From Hippasteria phrygiana (lineage: Eukaryota; Echinodermata; Asteroidea; Valvatida; Goniasteridae), in NCBI GenBank assembly GCA_037893225.1, contig JAZGUH010000360.1, positions 186,001-250,000 of the forward strand: a DNA stretch of 64,000 nucleotides. Reading direction: 5' to 3'. Below the pieces are notes generated by a model. The model did no database searches, was not told the origin of the DNA, and was given only the letters and a program-made list of their open reading frames with translations. The position numbers and the translations under genes were made by a program. Below are positions 23,147 through 36,876 of the stretch, piece after piece (position 1 is the first letter of the stretch; every line of letters starts with the position of its first letter).

Positions 23147-26100
23147 TATATTTCATGCAATTATGAATGAGTAAAGCAAGTCATACCCTAGGGAATTTGA
23201 CAGGCATGGAGCAATAAATAGAAGGTAATATGCACACAGATGTTGGCCGGAAAGAAAATAAACATTGCGAGGTTTGAATTTTCTCCACAAGTGTTAACTC
23301 TAAGAAGCCGCCGATAATTGCAACATGTAGCGCCAGATCTAAGCTATCCATACATGTCAAAATTACTGAATTTGGTTGATATTTCATGCAATTATGAATG
23401 AGTAAAGCAAGTCCATACCCCAGGGAATTTGACATGCATGGAGCAATAAATAGACGGTAACATGTACACAGATGTTGGCCGGAAAGAAAATAAACATTGC
23501 GAGGTTTGAATTTTCTCCACAAGTTTTAACTCTAGGAAGCCGGCGATGATTGCAACATGTAGCGCCAGATCTAAGCTATCCATACATGTCAAAATTACTG
23601 TATTTGGTTGATATTTAATGCAATTATGAATGAGTAAAGCAAGTCATACCCTAGGGAATTTGACAGGCATGGAGCAATAAATAGACGGTAATATGCACAC
23701 AGATGTTGGCCGTAAAGAAAATAAACATTGCGAGGTTTGAATTTTCTCCACAAGTGTTAACTCTAAGAAGCCGCCGATAATTGCAACATGTAGCGCCAGA
23801 TCTAAGCTATCCATACATGTCAAAATTACTGAATTTGGTTGATATTTCATGCAATTATGAATGAGTAAAGCAAGTCATACCCCAGGGAATTTGACATGCA
23901 TGGAGCAATAAATAGACGGTAATATGCACACAGATGTTGGCCGGAAAGAAAATAAACATTGCGAGGTTTGAATTTTCTCCACAAGTTTTAACTCTAGGAA
24001 GCCGCCGATGATTGCAACATGTAGCGCCAGATCTAAGCTATCCATACATGTCAAAATTACTCTATTTGGTTTATATTTCATGCAATTATGAATCAGTAAA
24101 GCAAGTCATACCCTAGGGAATTTGACAGGCATGGAGCAATAAATAGAAGGTAATATGCACACAGATGTTGGCCGGAAAGAAAATAAACATTGCGAGGTTT
24201 GAATTTTCTCCACAAGTGTTAACTCTAAGAAGCCGCCGATAATTGCAACATGTAGCGCCAGATCTAAGCTATCCATACATGTCAAAATTACTGAATTTGG
24301 TTGATATTTCATGCAATTATGAATTAGTAAAGCAAGTCCATACCCCAGGGAATTTGACATGCATGGAGCAATAAATAGAAGGTAATATGCACACAGATGT
24401 TGGCCGGAAAGAAAATAAACATTGCGAGGTTTGAATTTTCTCCACAAGTGTTAACTCTAGGAAGCCGCCGATGATTGCAACATGTAGCGCCAGATCTAAG
24501 CTATCCATACATGTCAAAATTACTGAATTTGGTTGATATTTCATGCAATTATGAATGAGTAAAGCAAGTCATACCCCAGGGAATTTGACATGCATGGAGC
24601 AATAAATAGACGGTAATATGCACACAGATGTTGGCCGGAAAGAAAATAAACATTGCGAGGTTTGAATTTTCTCCTCAAGTTTTAACTCCAGGAAGCCGCC
24701 GATGATTGCAACATGTAGCGCCAGATCTAAGCTATCCATACATGTCAAAATTACTGTATTTGGTTTATATTTCATGCAATTATGAATGAGTAAAGCAAGT
24801 CATACCCTAGGGAATTTGACAGGCATGGAGCAATAAATAGAAGGTAATATGCACACAGATGTTGGCCGGAAAGAAAATAAACATTGCGAGGTTTGAATTT
24901 TCTCCACAAGTGTTAACTCTAAGAAGCCGCCGATAATTGCAACATGTAGCGCCAGATCTAAGCTATCCATACATGTCAAAATTACTGTATTTGGCTGATA
25001 TTTAATGCAATTATGAATGAGTAAAGCAAGTCCATACCCCAGGGAATTTGACATGCATGGAGCAATAAATAGACGGTAACATGTACACAGATGTTGGCCG
25101 GAAAGAAAATAAACATTGCGAGGTTTGAATTTTCTCCACAAGTTTTAACTCTAGGAAGCCGGCGATGATTGCAACATGTAGCGCCAGATCTAAGCTATCC
25201 ATACATGTCAAAATTACTGAATTTGGTTGATATTTCATGCAATTATGAATGAGTAAAGCAAGTCATACCCTAGGGAATTTGACAGGCATGGAGCAATAAA
25301 TAGAAGGTAATATGCACACAGATGTTGGCCGGAAAGAAAATAAACATTGCGAGGTTTGAATTTTCTCCACAAGTGTTAACTCTAAGAAGCCGCCGATAAT
25401 TGCAACATGTAGCGCCAGATCTAAGCTATCCATACATGTCAAAATTACTGAATTTGGTTGATATTTCATGCAATTATGAATTAGTAAAGCAAGTCCATAC
25501 CCCAGGGAATTTGACATGCATGGAGCAATAAATAGAAGGTAATATGCACACAGATGTTGGCCGGAAAGAAAATAAACATTGCGAGGTTTGAATTTTCTCC
25601 ACAAGTGTTAACTCTAGGAAGCCGCCGATGATTGCAACATGTAGCGCCAGATCTAAGCTATCCATACATGTCAAAATTACTGAATTTGGTTGATATTTCA
25701 TGCAATTATGAATGAGTAAAGCAAGTCATACCCTAGGGAATTTGACAGGCATGGAGCAATAAATAGAAGGTAATATGCACACAGATGTTGGCCGGAAAGA
25801 AAATAAACATTGCGAGGTTTGAATTTTCTCCACAAGTGTTAACTCTAAGAAGCCGCCGATAATTGCAACATGTAGCGCCAGATCTAAGCTATCCATACAT
25901 GTCAAAATTACTGTATTTGGTTGATATTTAATGCAATTATGAATGAGTAAAGCAAGTCCATACCCCAGGGAATTTGACATGCATGGAGCAATAAATAGAC
26001 GGTAACATGTACACAGATGTTGGCCGGAAAGAAAATAAACATTGCGAGGTTTGAATTTTCTCCACAAGTTTTAACTCTAGGAAGCCGGCGATGATTGCAA

Positions 26101-28489
26101 CATGTAGCGCCAGATCTAAGCTATCCATACATGTCAAAATTACTGAATTTGGTTGATATTTCATGCAATTATGAATGAGTAAAGCAAGTCATACCCTAGG
26201 GAATTTGACAGGCATGGAGCAATAAATAGAAGGTAATATGCACACAGATGTTGGCCGGAAAGAAAATAAACATTGCGAGGTTTGAATTTTCTCCACAAGT
26301 GTTAACTCTAAGAAGCCGCCGATAATTGCAACATGTAGCGCCAGATCTAAGCTATCCATACATGTCAAAATTACTGAATTTGGTTGATATTTCATGCAAT
26401 TATGAATGAGTAAAGCAAGTCATACCCTAGGGAATTTGACAGGCATGGAGCAATAAATAGAAGGTAATATGCACACAGATGTTGGCCGGAAAGAAAATAA
26501 ACATTGCGAGGTTTGAATTTTCTCCACAAGTGTTAACTCTAAGAAGCCGCCGATAATTGCAACATGTAGCGCCAGATCTAAGCTATCCATACATGTCAAA
26601 ATTACTGAATTTGGTTGATATTTCATGCAATTATGAATGAGTAAAGCAAGTCCATACCCCAGGGAATTTGACATGCATGGAGCAATAAATAGACGGTAAC
26701 ATGTACACAGATGTTGGCCGGAAAGAAAATAAACATTGCGAGGTTTGAATTTTCTCCACAAGTTTTAACTCTAGGAAGCCGCCGATGATTGCAACATGTA
26801 GCGCCAGATCTAAGCTATCCATACATGTCAAAATTACTGTATTTGGTTGATATTTAATGCAATTATGAATGAGTAAAGCAAGTCCATACCCCAGGGAATT
26901 TGACATGCATGGAGCAATAAATAGACGGTAACATGTACACAGATGTTGGCCGGAAAGAAAATAAACATTGCGAGGTTTGAATTTTCTCCACAAGTTTTAA
27001 CTCTAGGAAGCCGCCGATGATTGCAACATGTAGCGCCAGATCTAAGCTATCCATACATGTCAAAATTACTGAATTTGGTTGATATTTCATGCAATTATGA
27101 ATGAGTAAAGCAAGTCATACCCCAGGGAATTTGACATGCATGGAGCAATAAATAGACGGTAATATGCACACAGATGTTGGCCGGAAAGAAAATAAACATT
27201 GCGAGGTTTGAATTTTCTCCTCAAGTTTTAACTCCAGGAAGCCGCCGATGATTGCAACATGTAGCGCCAGATCTAAGCTATCCATACATGTCAAAATTAC
27301 TGTATTTGGTTTATATTTCATGCAATTATGAATGAGTAAAGCAAGTCATACCCTAGGGAATTTGACAGGCATGGAGCAATAAATAGAAGGTAATATGCAC
27401 ACAGATGTTGGCCGGAAAGAAAATAAACATTGCGAGGTTTGAATTTTCTCCACAAGTGTTAACTCTAAGAAGCCGCCGATAATTGCAACATGTAGCGCCA
27501 GATCTAAGCTATCCATACATGTCAAAATTACTGAATTTGGTTGATATTTCATGCAATTATGAATGAGTAAAGCAAGTCCATACCCCAGGGAATTTGACAT
27601 GCATGGAGCAATAAATAGACGGTAACATGTACACAGATGTTGGCCGGAAAGAAAATAAACATTGCGAGGTTTGAATTTTCTCCACAAGTTTTAACTCTAG
27701 GAAGCCGGCGATGATTGCAACATGTAGCGCCAGATCTAAGCTATCCATACATGTCAAAATTACTGTATTTGGTTGATATTTAATGCAATTATGAATGAGT
27801 AAAGCAAGTCATACCCTAGGGAATTTGACAGGCATGGAGCAATAAATAGACGGTAATATGCACACAGATGTTGGCCGTAAAGAAAATAAACATTGCGAGG
27901 TTTGAATTTTCTCCACAAGTGTTAACTCTAAGAAGCCGCCGATAATTGCAACATGTAGCGCCAGATCTAAGCTATCCATACATGTCAAAATTACTGAATT
28001 TGGTTGATATTTCATGCAATTATGAATGAGTAAAGCAAGTCATACCCCAGGGAATTTGACATGCATGGAGCAATAAATAGACGGTAATATGCACACAGAT
28101 GTTGGCCGGAAAGAAAATAAACATTGCGAGGTTTGAATTTTCTCCACAAGTGTTAACTCTAAGAAGCCGCCGATAATTGCAACATGTAGCGCCAGATCTA
28201 AGCTATCCATACATGTCAAAATTACTGAATTTGGTTGATATTTCATGCAATTATGAATGAGTAAAGCAAGTCATACCCCAGGGAATTTGACATGCATGGA
28301 GCAATAAATAGACGGTAATATGCACACAGATGTTGGCCGGAAAGAAAATAAACATTGCGAGGTTTGAATTTTCTCCACAAGTTTTAACTCTAGGAAGCCG
28401 CCGATGATTGCAACATGTAGCGCCAGATCTAAGCTATCCATACATGTCAAAATTACTGTATTTGGTTTATATTTCATGCAATTATGAAT
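22855..28489 (+). repeat. Long displaced duplication, copy 2, one monomer shorter (5635 bp)
   Basis: The copy has the same monomer order as 7353-13218 except that the offset drops by exactly 231 bp between about 25,712 and 25,737. One monomer, equivalent to about 10,236-10,466, is therefore missing. Single-base differences include 12299 G against 27570 A. This is the longest duplicated block in the window. Confidence 0.87.
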
Positions 28490-28839
28490 CAGTAAAGCAA
28501 GTCATACCCTAGGGAATTTGACAGGCATGGAGCAATAAATAGAAGGTAATATGCACACAGATGTTGGCCGGAAAGAAAATAAACATTGCGAGGTTTGAAT
28601 TTTCTCCACAAGTGTTAACTCTAAGAAGCCGCCGATAATTGCAACATGTAGCGCCAGATCTAAGCTATCCATACATGTCAAAATTACTGAATTTGGTTGA
28701 TATTTCATGCAATTATGAATTAGTAAAGCAAGTCCATACCCCAGGGAATTTGACATGCATGGAGCAATAAATAGAAGGTAATATGCACACAGATGTTGGC
28801 CGGAAAGAAAATAAACATTGCGAGGTTTGAATTTTCTCC
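26409..28839 (+). repeat. 15-monomer-offset segment, copy 1 (2431 bp)
   Basis: This segment matches 29879-32309 at offset 3470 (15 x 231 + 5). It starts after the G/C difference at 26408/29878 and ends before the A/T difference at 28840/32310. Confidence 0.85.
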
Positions 28840-28869
28840 ACAAGTGTTAACTCTAGGAAGCCGCCGATG
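27482..28869 (+). repeat. 6-monomer unit, copy 1 (1388 bp)
   Basis: The offset to the next copy is 1388 bp (6 x 231 + 2). The left boundary is the A/G difference at 27481/28869. The GAATCAG marker (28490/29878) is in both copies. Confidence 0.85.
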
Positions 28870-30108
28870 ATTGCAACATGTAGCGCCAGATCTAAGCTAT
28901 CCATACATGTCAAAATTACTGAATTTGGTTGATATTTCATGCAATTATGAATGAGTAAAGCAAGTCCATACCCCAGGGAATTTGACATGCATGGAGCAAT
29001 AAATAGACGGTAACATGTACACAGATGTTGGCCGGAAAGAAAATAAACATTGCGAGGTTTGAATTTTCTCCACAAGTTTTAACTCTAGGAAGCCGGCGAT
29101 GATTGCAACATGTAGCGCCAGATCTAAGCTATCCATACATGTCAAAATTACTGTATTTGGTTGATATTTAATGCAATTATGAATGAGTAAAGCAAGTCAT
29201 ACCCTAGGGAATTTGACAGGCATGGAGCAATAAATAGACGGTAATATGCACACAGATGTTGGCCGTAAAGAAAATAAACATTGCGAGGTTTGAATTTTCT
29301 CCACAAGTGTTAACTCTAAGAAGCCGCCGATAATTGCAACATGTAGCGCCAGATCTAAGCTATCCATACATGTCAAAATTACTGAATTTGGTTGATATTT
29401 CATGCAATTATGAATGAGTAAAGCAAGTCATACCCCAGGGAATTTGACATGCATGGAGCAATAAATAGACGGTAATATGCACACAGATGTTGGCCGGAAA
29501 GAAAATAAACATTGCGAGGTTTGAATTTTCTCCACAAGTGTTAACTCTAAGAAGCCGCCGATAATTGCAACATGTAGCGCCAGATCTAAGCTATCCATAC
29601 ATGTCAAAATTACTGAATTTGGTTGATATTTCATGCAATTATGAATGAGTAAAGCAAGTCATACCCCAGGGAATTTGACATGCATGGAGCAATAAATAGA
29701 CGGTAATATGCACACAGATGTTGGCCGGAAAGAAAATAAACATTGCGAGGTTTGAATTTTCTCCACAAGTTTTAACTCTAGGAAGCCGCCGATGATTGCA
29801 ACATGTAGCGCCAGATCTAAGCTATCCATACATGTCAAAATTACTGTATTTGGTTTATATTTCATGCAATTATGAATCAGTAAAGCAAGTCATACCCTAG
29901 GGAATTTGACAGGCATGGAGCAATAAATAGAAGGTAATATGCACACAGATGTTGGCCGGAAAGAAAATAAACATTGCGAGGTTTGAATTTTCTCCACAAG
30001 TGTTAACTCTAAGAAGCCGCCGATAATTGCAACATGTAGCGCCAGATCTAAGCTATCCATACATGTCAAAATTACTGAATTTGGTTGATATTTCATGCAA
30101 TTATGAAT
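28870..30108 (+). repeat. 6-monomer unit, copy 2, incomplete (1239 bp)
   Basis: This matches 27482-28720 and stops before the T/G difference at 28721/30109. From about 29879 the sequence also follows the 15-monomer-offset match to 26409 onward, so the two duplications overlap here. Confidence 0.83.
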
Positions 30109-30690
30109 GAGTAAAGCAAGTCCATACCCCAGGGAATTTGACATGCATGGAGCAATAAATAGACGGTAACATGTACACAGATGTTGGCCGGAAAGAAAAT
30201 AAACATTGCGAGGTTTGAATTTTCTCCACAAGTTTTAACTCTAGGAAGCCGCCGATGATTGCAACATGTAGCGCCAGATCTAAGCTATCCATACATGTCA
30301 AAATTACTGTATTTGGTTGATATTTAATGCAATTATGAATGAGTAAAGCAAGTCCATACCCCAGGGAATTTGACATGCATGGAGCAATAAATAGACGGTA
30401 ACATGTACACAGATGTTGGCCGGAAAGAAAATAAACATTGCGAGGTTTGAATTTTCTCCACAAGTTTTAACTCTAGGAATCCGCCGATGATTGCAACATG
30501 TAGCGCCAGATCTAAGCTATCCATACATGTCAAAATTACTGAATTTGGTTGATATTTCATGCAATTATGAATGAGTAAAGCAAGTCATACCCCAGGGAAT
30601 TTGACATGCATGGAGCAATAAATAGACGGTAATATGCACACAGATGTTGGCCGGAAAGAAAATAAACATTGCGAGGTTTGAATTTTCTCC
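29879..30690 (+). repeat. Segment recurring at 33583-34394 (offset 3704)
   Basis: These 812 bp match at a 16-monomer offset and share the private AGGAATCCGCC marker (30480/34184). The boundaries are the differences at 29878/33582 and 30691/34395. Confidence 0.82.
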
Positions 30691-32309
30691 TCAAGTTTTA
30701 ACTCCAGGAAGCCGCCGATGATTGCAACATGTAGCGCCAGATCTAAGCTATCCATACATGTCAAAATTACTGTATTTGGTTTATATTTCATGCAATTATG
30801 AATGAGTAAAGCAAGTCATACCCTAGGGAATTTGACAGGCATGGAGCAATAAATAGAAGGTAATATGCACACAGATGTTGGCCGGAAAGAAAATAAACAT
30901 TGCGAGGTTTGAATTTTCTCCACAAGTGTTAACTCTAAGAAGCCGCCGATAATTGCAACATGTAGCGCCAGATCTAAGCTATCCATACATGTCAAAATTA
31001 CTGAATTTGGTTGATATTTCATGCAATTATGAATGAGTAAAGCAAGTCCATACCCCAGGGAATTTGACATGCATGGAGCAATAAATAGACGGTAACATGT
31101 ACACAGATGTTGGCCGGAAAGAAAATAAACATTGCGAGGTTTGAATTTTCTCCACAAGTTTTAACTCTAGGAAGCCGGCGATGATTGCAACATGTAGCGC
31201 CAGATCTAAGCTATCCATACATGTCAAAATTACTGTATTTGGTTGATATTTAATGCAATTATGAATGAGTAAAGCAAGTCATACCCTAGGGAATTTGACA
31301 GGCATGGAGCAATAAATAGACGGTAATATGCACACAGATGTTGGCCGTAAAGAAAATAAACATTGCGAGGTTTGAATTTTCTCCACAAGTGTTAACTCTA
31401 AGAAGCCGCCGATAATTGCAACATGTAGCGCCAGATCTAAGCTATCCATACATGTCAAAATTACTGAATTTGGTTGATATTTCATGCAATTATGAATGAG
31501 TAAAGCAAGTCATACCCCAGGGAATTTGACATGCATGGAGCAATAAATAGACGGTAATATGCACACAGATGTTGGCCGGAAAGAAAATAAACATTGCGAG
31601 GTTTGAATTTTCTCCACAAGTGTTAACTCTAAGAAGCCGCCGATAATTGCAACATGTAGCGCCAGATCTAAGCTATCCATACATGTCAAAATTACTGAAT
31701 TTGGTTGATATTTCATGCAATTATGAATGAGTAAAGCAAGTCATACCCCAGGGAATTTGACATGCATGGAGCAATAAATAGACGGTAATATGCACACAGA
31801 TGTTGGCCGGAAAGAAAATAAACATTGCGAGGTTTGAATTTTCTCCACAAGTTTTAACTCTAGGAAGCCGCCGATGATTGCAACATGTAGCGCCAGATCT
31901 AAGCTATCCATACATGTCAAAATTACTGTATTTGGTTTATATTTCATGCAATTATGAATCAGTAAAGCAAGTCATACCCTAGGGAATTTGACAGGCATGG
32001 AGCAATAAATAGAAGGTAATATGCACACAGATGTTGGCCGGAAAGAAAATAAACATTGCGAGGTTTGAATTTTCTCCACAAGTGTTAACTCTAAGAAGCC
32101 GCCGATAATTGCAACATGTAGCGCCAGATCTAAGCTATCCATACATGTCAAAATTACTGAATTTGGTTGATATTTCATGCAATTATGAATTAGTAAAGCA
32201 AGTCCATACCCCAGGGAATTTGACATGCATGGAGCAATAAATAGAAGGTAATATGCACACAGATGTTGGCCGGAAAGAAAATAAACATTGCGAGGTTTGA
32301 ATTTTCTCC
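29879..32309 (+). repeat. 15-monomer-offset segment, copy 2 (2431 bp)
   Basis: This is the copy of 26409-28839. It also carries the rare AGGAATCCGCC change (T at 30480), which is absent from copy 1 and recurs at 34184 and near 38813. The change arose after this duplication and was then spread by later ones. Confidence 0.84.
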
Positions 32310-32865
32310 TCAAGTTTTAACTCCAGGAAGCCGCCGATGATTGCAACATGTAGCGCCAGATCTAAGCTATCCATACATGTCAAAATTACTGTATTTGGTT
32401 TATATTTCATGCAATTATGAATGAGTAAAGCAAGTCCATACCCCAGGGAATTTGACATGCATGGAGCAATAAATAGACGGTAATATGCACACAGATGTTG
32501 GCCGGAAAGAAAATAAACATTGCGAGGTTTGAATTTTCTCCTCAAGTTTTAACTCCAGGAAGCCGCCGATGATTGCAACATGTAGCGCCAGATCTAAGCT
32601 ATCCATACATGTCAAAATTACTGTATTTGGTTGATATTTAATGCAATTATGAATGAGTAAAGCAAGTCCATACCCCAGGGAATTTGACATGCATGGAGCA
32701 ATAAATAGACGGTAACATGTACACAGATGTTGGCCGGAAAGAAAATAAACATTGCGAGGTTTGAATTTTCTCCACAAGTTTTAACTCTAGGAAGCCGGCG
32801 ATGATTGCAACATGTAGCGCCAGATCTAAGCTATCCATACATGTCAAAATTACTGAATTTGGTTG

Positions 32866-34394
32866 ATATTTCATGCAATTATGAATGAGTAAAGCAAGTC
32901 ATACCCTAGGGAATTTGACAGGCATGGAGCAATAAATAGAAGGTAATATGCACACAGATGTTGGCCGGAAAGAAAATAAACATTGCGAGGTTTGAATTTT
33001 CTCCACAAGTGTTAACTCTAAGAAGCCGCCGATAATTGCAACATGTAGCGCCAGATCTAAGCTATCCATACATGTCAAAATTACTGAATTTGGTTGATAT
33101 TTCATGCAATTATGAATGAGTAAAGCAAGTCCATACCCCAGGGAATTTGACATGCATGGAGCAATAAATAGACGGTAACATGTACACAGATGTTGGCCGG
33201 AAAGAAAATAAACATTGCGAGGTTTGAATTTTCTCCACAAGTGTTAACTCTAGGAAGCCACCGATGATTGCAACATGTAGCGCCAGATCTAAGCTATCCA
33301 TACATGTCAAAATTACTGTATTTGGTTGATATTTAATGCAATTATGAATGAGTAAAGCAAGTCCATACCCCAGGGAATTTGACATGCATGGAGCAATAAA
33401 TAGACGGTAACATGTACACAGATGTTGGCCGGAAAGAAAATAAACATTGCGAGGTTTGAATTTTCTCCACAAGTTTTAACTCTAGGAAGCCGGCGATGAT
33501 TGCAACATGTAGCGCCAGATCTAAGCTATCCATACATGTCAAAATTACTGAATTTGGTTGATATTTCATGCAATTATGAATGAGTAAAGCAAGTCATACC
33601 CTAGGGAATTTGACAGGCATGGAGCAATAAATAGAAGGTAATATGCACACAGATGTTGGCCGGAAAGAAAATAAACATTGCGAGGTTTGAATTTTCTCCA
33701 CAAGTGTTAACTCTAAGAAGCCGCCGATAATTGCAACATGTAGCGCCAGATCTAAGCTATCCATACATGTCAAAATTACTGAATTTGGTTGATATTTCAT
33801 GCAATTATGAATGAGTAAAGCAAGTCCATACCCCAGGGAATTTGACATGCATGGAGCAATAAATAGACGGTAACATGTACACAGATGTTGGCCGGAAAGA
33901 AAATAAACATTGCGAGGTTTGAATTTTCTCCACAAGTTTTAACTCTAGGAAGCCGCCGATGATTGCAACATGTAGCGCCAGATCTAAGCTATCCATACAT
34001 GTCAAAATTACTGTATTTGGTTGATATTTAATGCAATTATGAATGAGTAAAGCAAGTCCATACCCCAGGGAATTTGACATGCATGGAGCAATAAATAGAC
34101 GGTAACATGTACACAGATGTTGGCCGGAAAGAAAATAAACATTGCGAGGTTTGAATTTTCTCCACAAGTTTTAACTCTAGGAATCCGCCGATGATTGCAA
34201 CATGTAGCGCCAGATCTAAGCTATCCATACATGTCAAAATTACTGAATTTGGTTGATATTTCATGCAATTATGAATGAGTAAAGCAAGTCATACCCCAGG
34301 GAATTTGACATGCATGGAGCAATAAATAGACGGTAATATGCACACAGATGTTGGCCGGAAAGAAAATAAACATTGCGAGGTTTGAATTTTCTCC
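32866..34394 (+). repeat. 20-monomer-offset segment, copy 1 (1529 bp)
   Basis: This matches 37495-39023 at offset 4629 (20 monomers). Shared markers are GCCACCG (near 33260 and 37888) and AGGAATCCGCC (34184 and 38813). The boundaries are 32865 G/37494 T and 34395 A/39024 T. Confidence 0.84.
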
Positions 34395-36133
34395 ACAAGT
34401 GTTAACTCTAAGAAGCCGCCGATAATTGCAACATGTAGCGCCAGATCTAAGCTATCCATACATGTCAAAATTACTGAATTTGGTTGATATTTCATGCAAT
34501 TATGAATTAGTAAAGCAAGTCCATACCCCAGGGAATTTGACATGCATGGAGCAATAAATAGAAGGTAATATGCACACAGATGTTGGCCGGAAAGAAAATA
34601 AACATTGCGAGGTTTGAATTTTCTCCACAAGTGTTAACTCTAGGAAGCCGCCGATGATTGCAACATGTAGCGCCAGATCTAAGCTATCCATACATGTCAA
34701 AATTACTGAATTTGGTTGATATTTCATGCAATTATGAATGAGTAAAGCAAGTCATACCCCAGGGAATTTGACATGCATGGAGCAATAAATAGACGGTAAT
34801 ATGCACACAGATGTTGGCCGGAAAGAAAATAAACATTGCGAGGTTTGAATTTTCTCCTCAAGTTTTAACTCCAGGAAGCCGCCGATGATTGCAACATGTA
34901 GCGCCAGATCTAAGCTATCCATACATGTCAAAATTACTGTATTTGGTTTATATTTCATGCAATTATGAATGAGTAAAGCAAGTCATACCCTAGGGAATTT
35001 GACAGGCATGGAGCAATAAATAGAAGGTAATATGCACACAGATGTTGGCCGGAAAGAAAATAAACATTGCGAGGTTTGAATTTTCTCCACAAGTGTTAAC
35101 TCTAAGACGCCGCCGATAATTGCAACATGTAGCGCCAGATCTAAGCTATCCATACATGTCAAAATTACTGAATTTGGTTGATATTTCATGCAATTATGAA
35201 TGAGTAAAGCAAGTCCATACCCCAGGGAATTTGACATGCATGGAGCAATAAATAGACGGTAACATGTACACAGATGTTGGCCGGAAAGAAAATAAACATT
35301 GCGAGGTTTGAATTTTCTCCACAAGTGTTAACTCTAGGAAGCCACCGATGATTGCAACATTTAGCGCCAGATCTAAGCTATCCATACATGTCAAAATTAC
35401 TGTATTTGGTTGATATTTAATGCAATTATGAATGAGTAAAGCAAGTCCATACCCCAGGGAATTTGACATGCATGGAGCAATAAATAGACGGTAACATGTA
35501 CACAGATGTTGGCCGGAAAGAAAATAAACATTGCGAGGTTTGAATTTTCTCCACAAGTTTTAACTCTAGGAAGCCGGCGATGATTGCAACATGTAGCGCC
35601 AGATCTAAGCTATCCATACATGTCAAAATTACTGAATTTGGTTGATATTTCATGCAATTATGAATGAGTAAAGCAAGTCATACCCTAGGGAATTTGACAG
35701 GCATGGAGCAATAAATAGAAGGTAATATGCACACAGATGTTGGCCGGAAAGAAAATAAACATTGCGAGGTTTGAATTTTCTCCACAAGTGTTAACTCTAA
35801 GAAGCCGCCGATAATTGCAACATGTAGCGCCAGATCTAAGCTATCCATACATGTCAAAATTACTGAATTTGGTTGATATTTCATGCAATTATGAATGAGT
35901 AAAGCAAGTCCATACCCCAGGGAATTTGACATGCATGGAGCAATAAATAGACGGTAACATGTACACAGATGTTGGCCGGAAAGAAAATAAACATTGCGAG
36001 GTTTGAATTTTCTCCACAAGTTTTAACTCTAGGAAGCCGCCGATGATTGCAACATGTAGCGCCAGATCTAAGCTATCCATACATGTCAAAATTACTGTAT
36101 TTGGTTGATATTTAATGCAATTATGAATGAGTA
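34332..36133 (+). repeat. 11-monomer-offset segment, copy 1 (1802 bp)
   Basis: This matches 36877-38678 at offset 2545 (11 x 231 + 4). The boundaries are 34331 C/36876 A and 36134 G/38679 A. Copy 1 has two private changes, C at 35108 (AAGACGCC) and T at 35361 (CATTTAG), that are absent from copy 2. Confidence 0.85.
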
Positions 36134-36556
36134 GAGCAAGTCATACCCCAGGGGATTTGACAGGCATGGAGCAATAAATAGACGGTTATATGCACACAGA
36201 TGTTGGCCGTAAAGAAAATAAACATTGCGAGGTTTGAATTTTCTCCACAAGTTTTAACTCTAGGAAGCCGCCGATGATTGCAACATGTAGCGCCAGATCT
36301 AAGCTATCCATACATGTCAAAATTACTGTATTTGGTTGATATTTAATGCAATTATGAATGAGTAGAGCAAGTCATACCCTAGGGAATTTGACAGGCATGG
36401 AGCAATAAATAGACGGTAATATGTACACAGATGTTGGCCGTAAAGAAAATAAACATTGCGAGGTTTGAATTTTCTCCACAAGTGTTAACTCTAAGAAGCC
36501 GCCGATGATTGCAACATGTAGCGCCAGATCTAAGCTATCCATACATGTCAAAATTA
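36095..36556 (+). repeat. Two locally divergent monomers
   Basis: Monomers 36095-36325 and 36326-36556 carry unusual combinations: GTAGAGC (G at 36134 and 36365), GGGGATTT (G at 36154), GGTTATATG (T at 36187), GGCCGTAAAG in both, and T95 with T99 (TAATATGTAC, T at 36424) in the second. The second also pairs CTCTAAG with GATGATT. They sit just right of the 34332-36133 block and look like mosaics with added private mutations. Confidence 0.8.
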
Positions 36557-36876
36557 CTGAATTTGGTTGATATTTCATGCAATTATGAATGAGTAAAGCA
36601 AGTCATACCCCAGGGAATTTGACATGCATGGAGCAATAAATAGACGGTAATATGCACACAGATGTTGGCCGGAAAGAAAATAAACATTGCGAGGTTTGAA
36701 TTTTCTCCACAAGTTTTAACTCTAGGAAGCCGCCGATGATTGCAACATGTAGCGCCAGATCTAAGCTATCCATACATGTCAAAATTACTGTATTTGGTTT
36801 ATATTTCATGCAATTATGAATCAGTAAAGCAAGTCATACCCTAGGGAATTTGACAGGCATGGAGCAATAAATAGAA

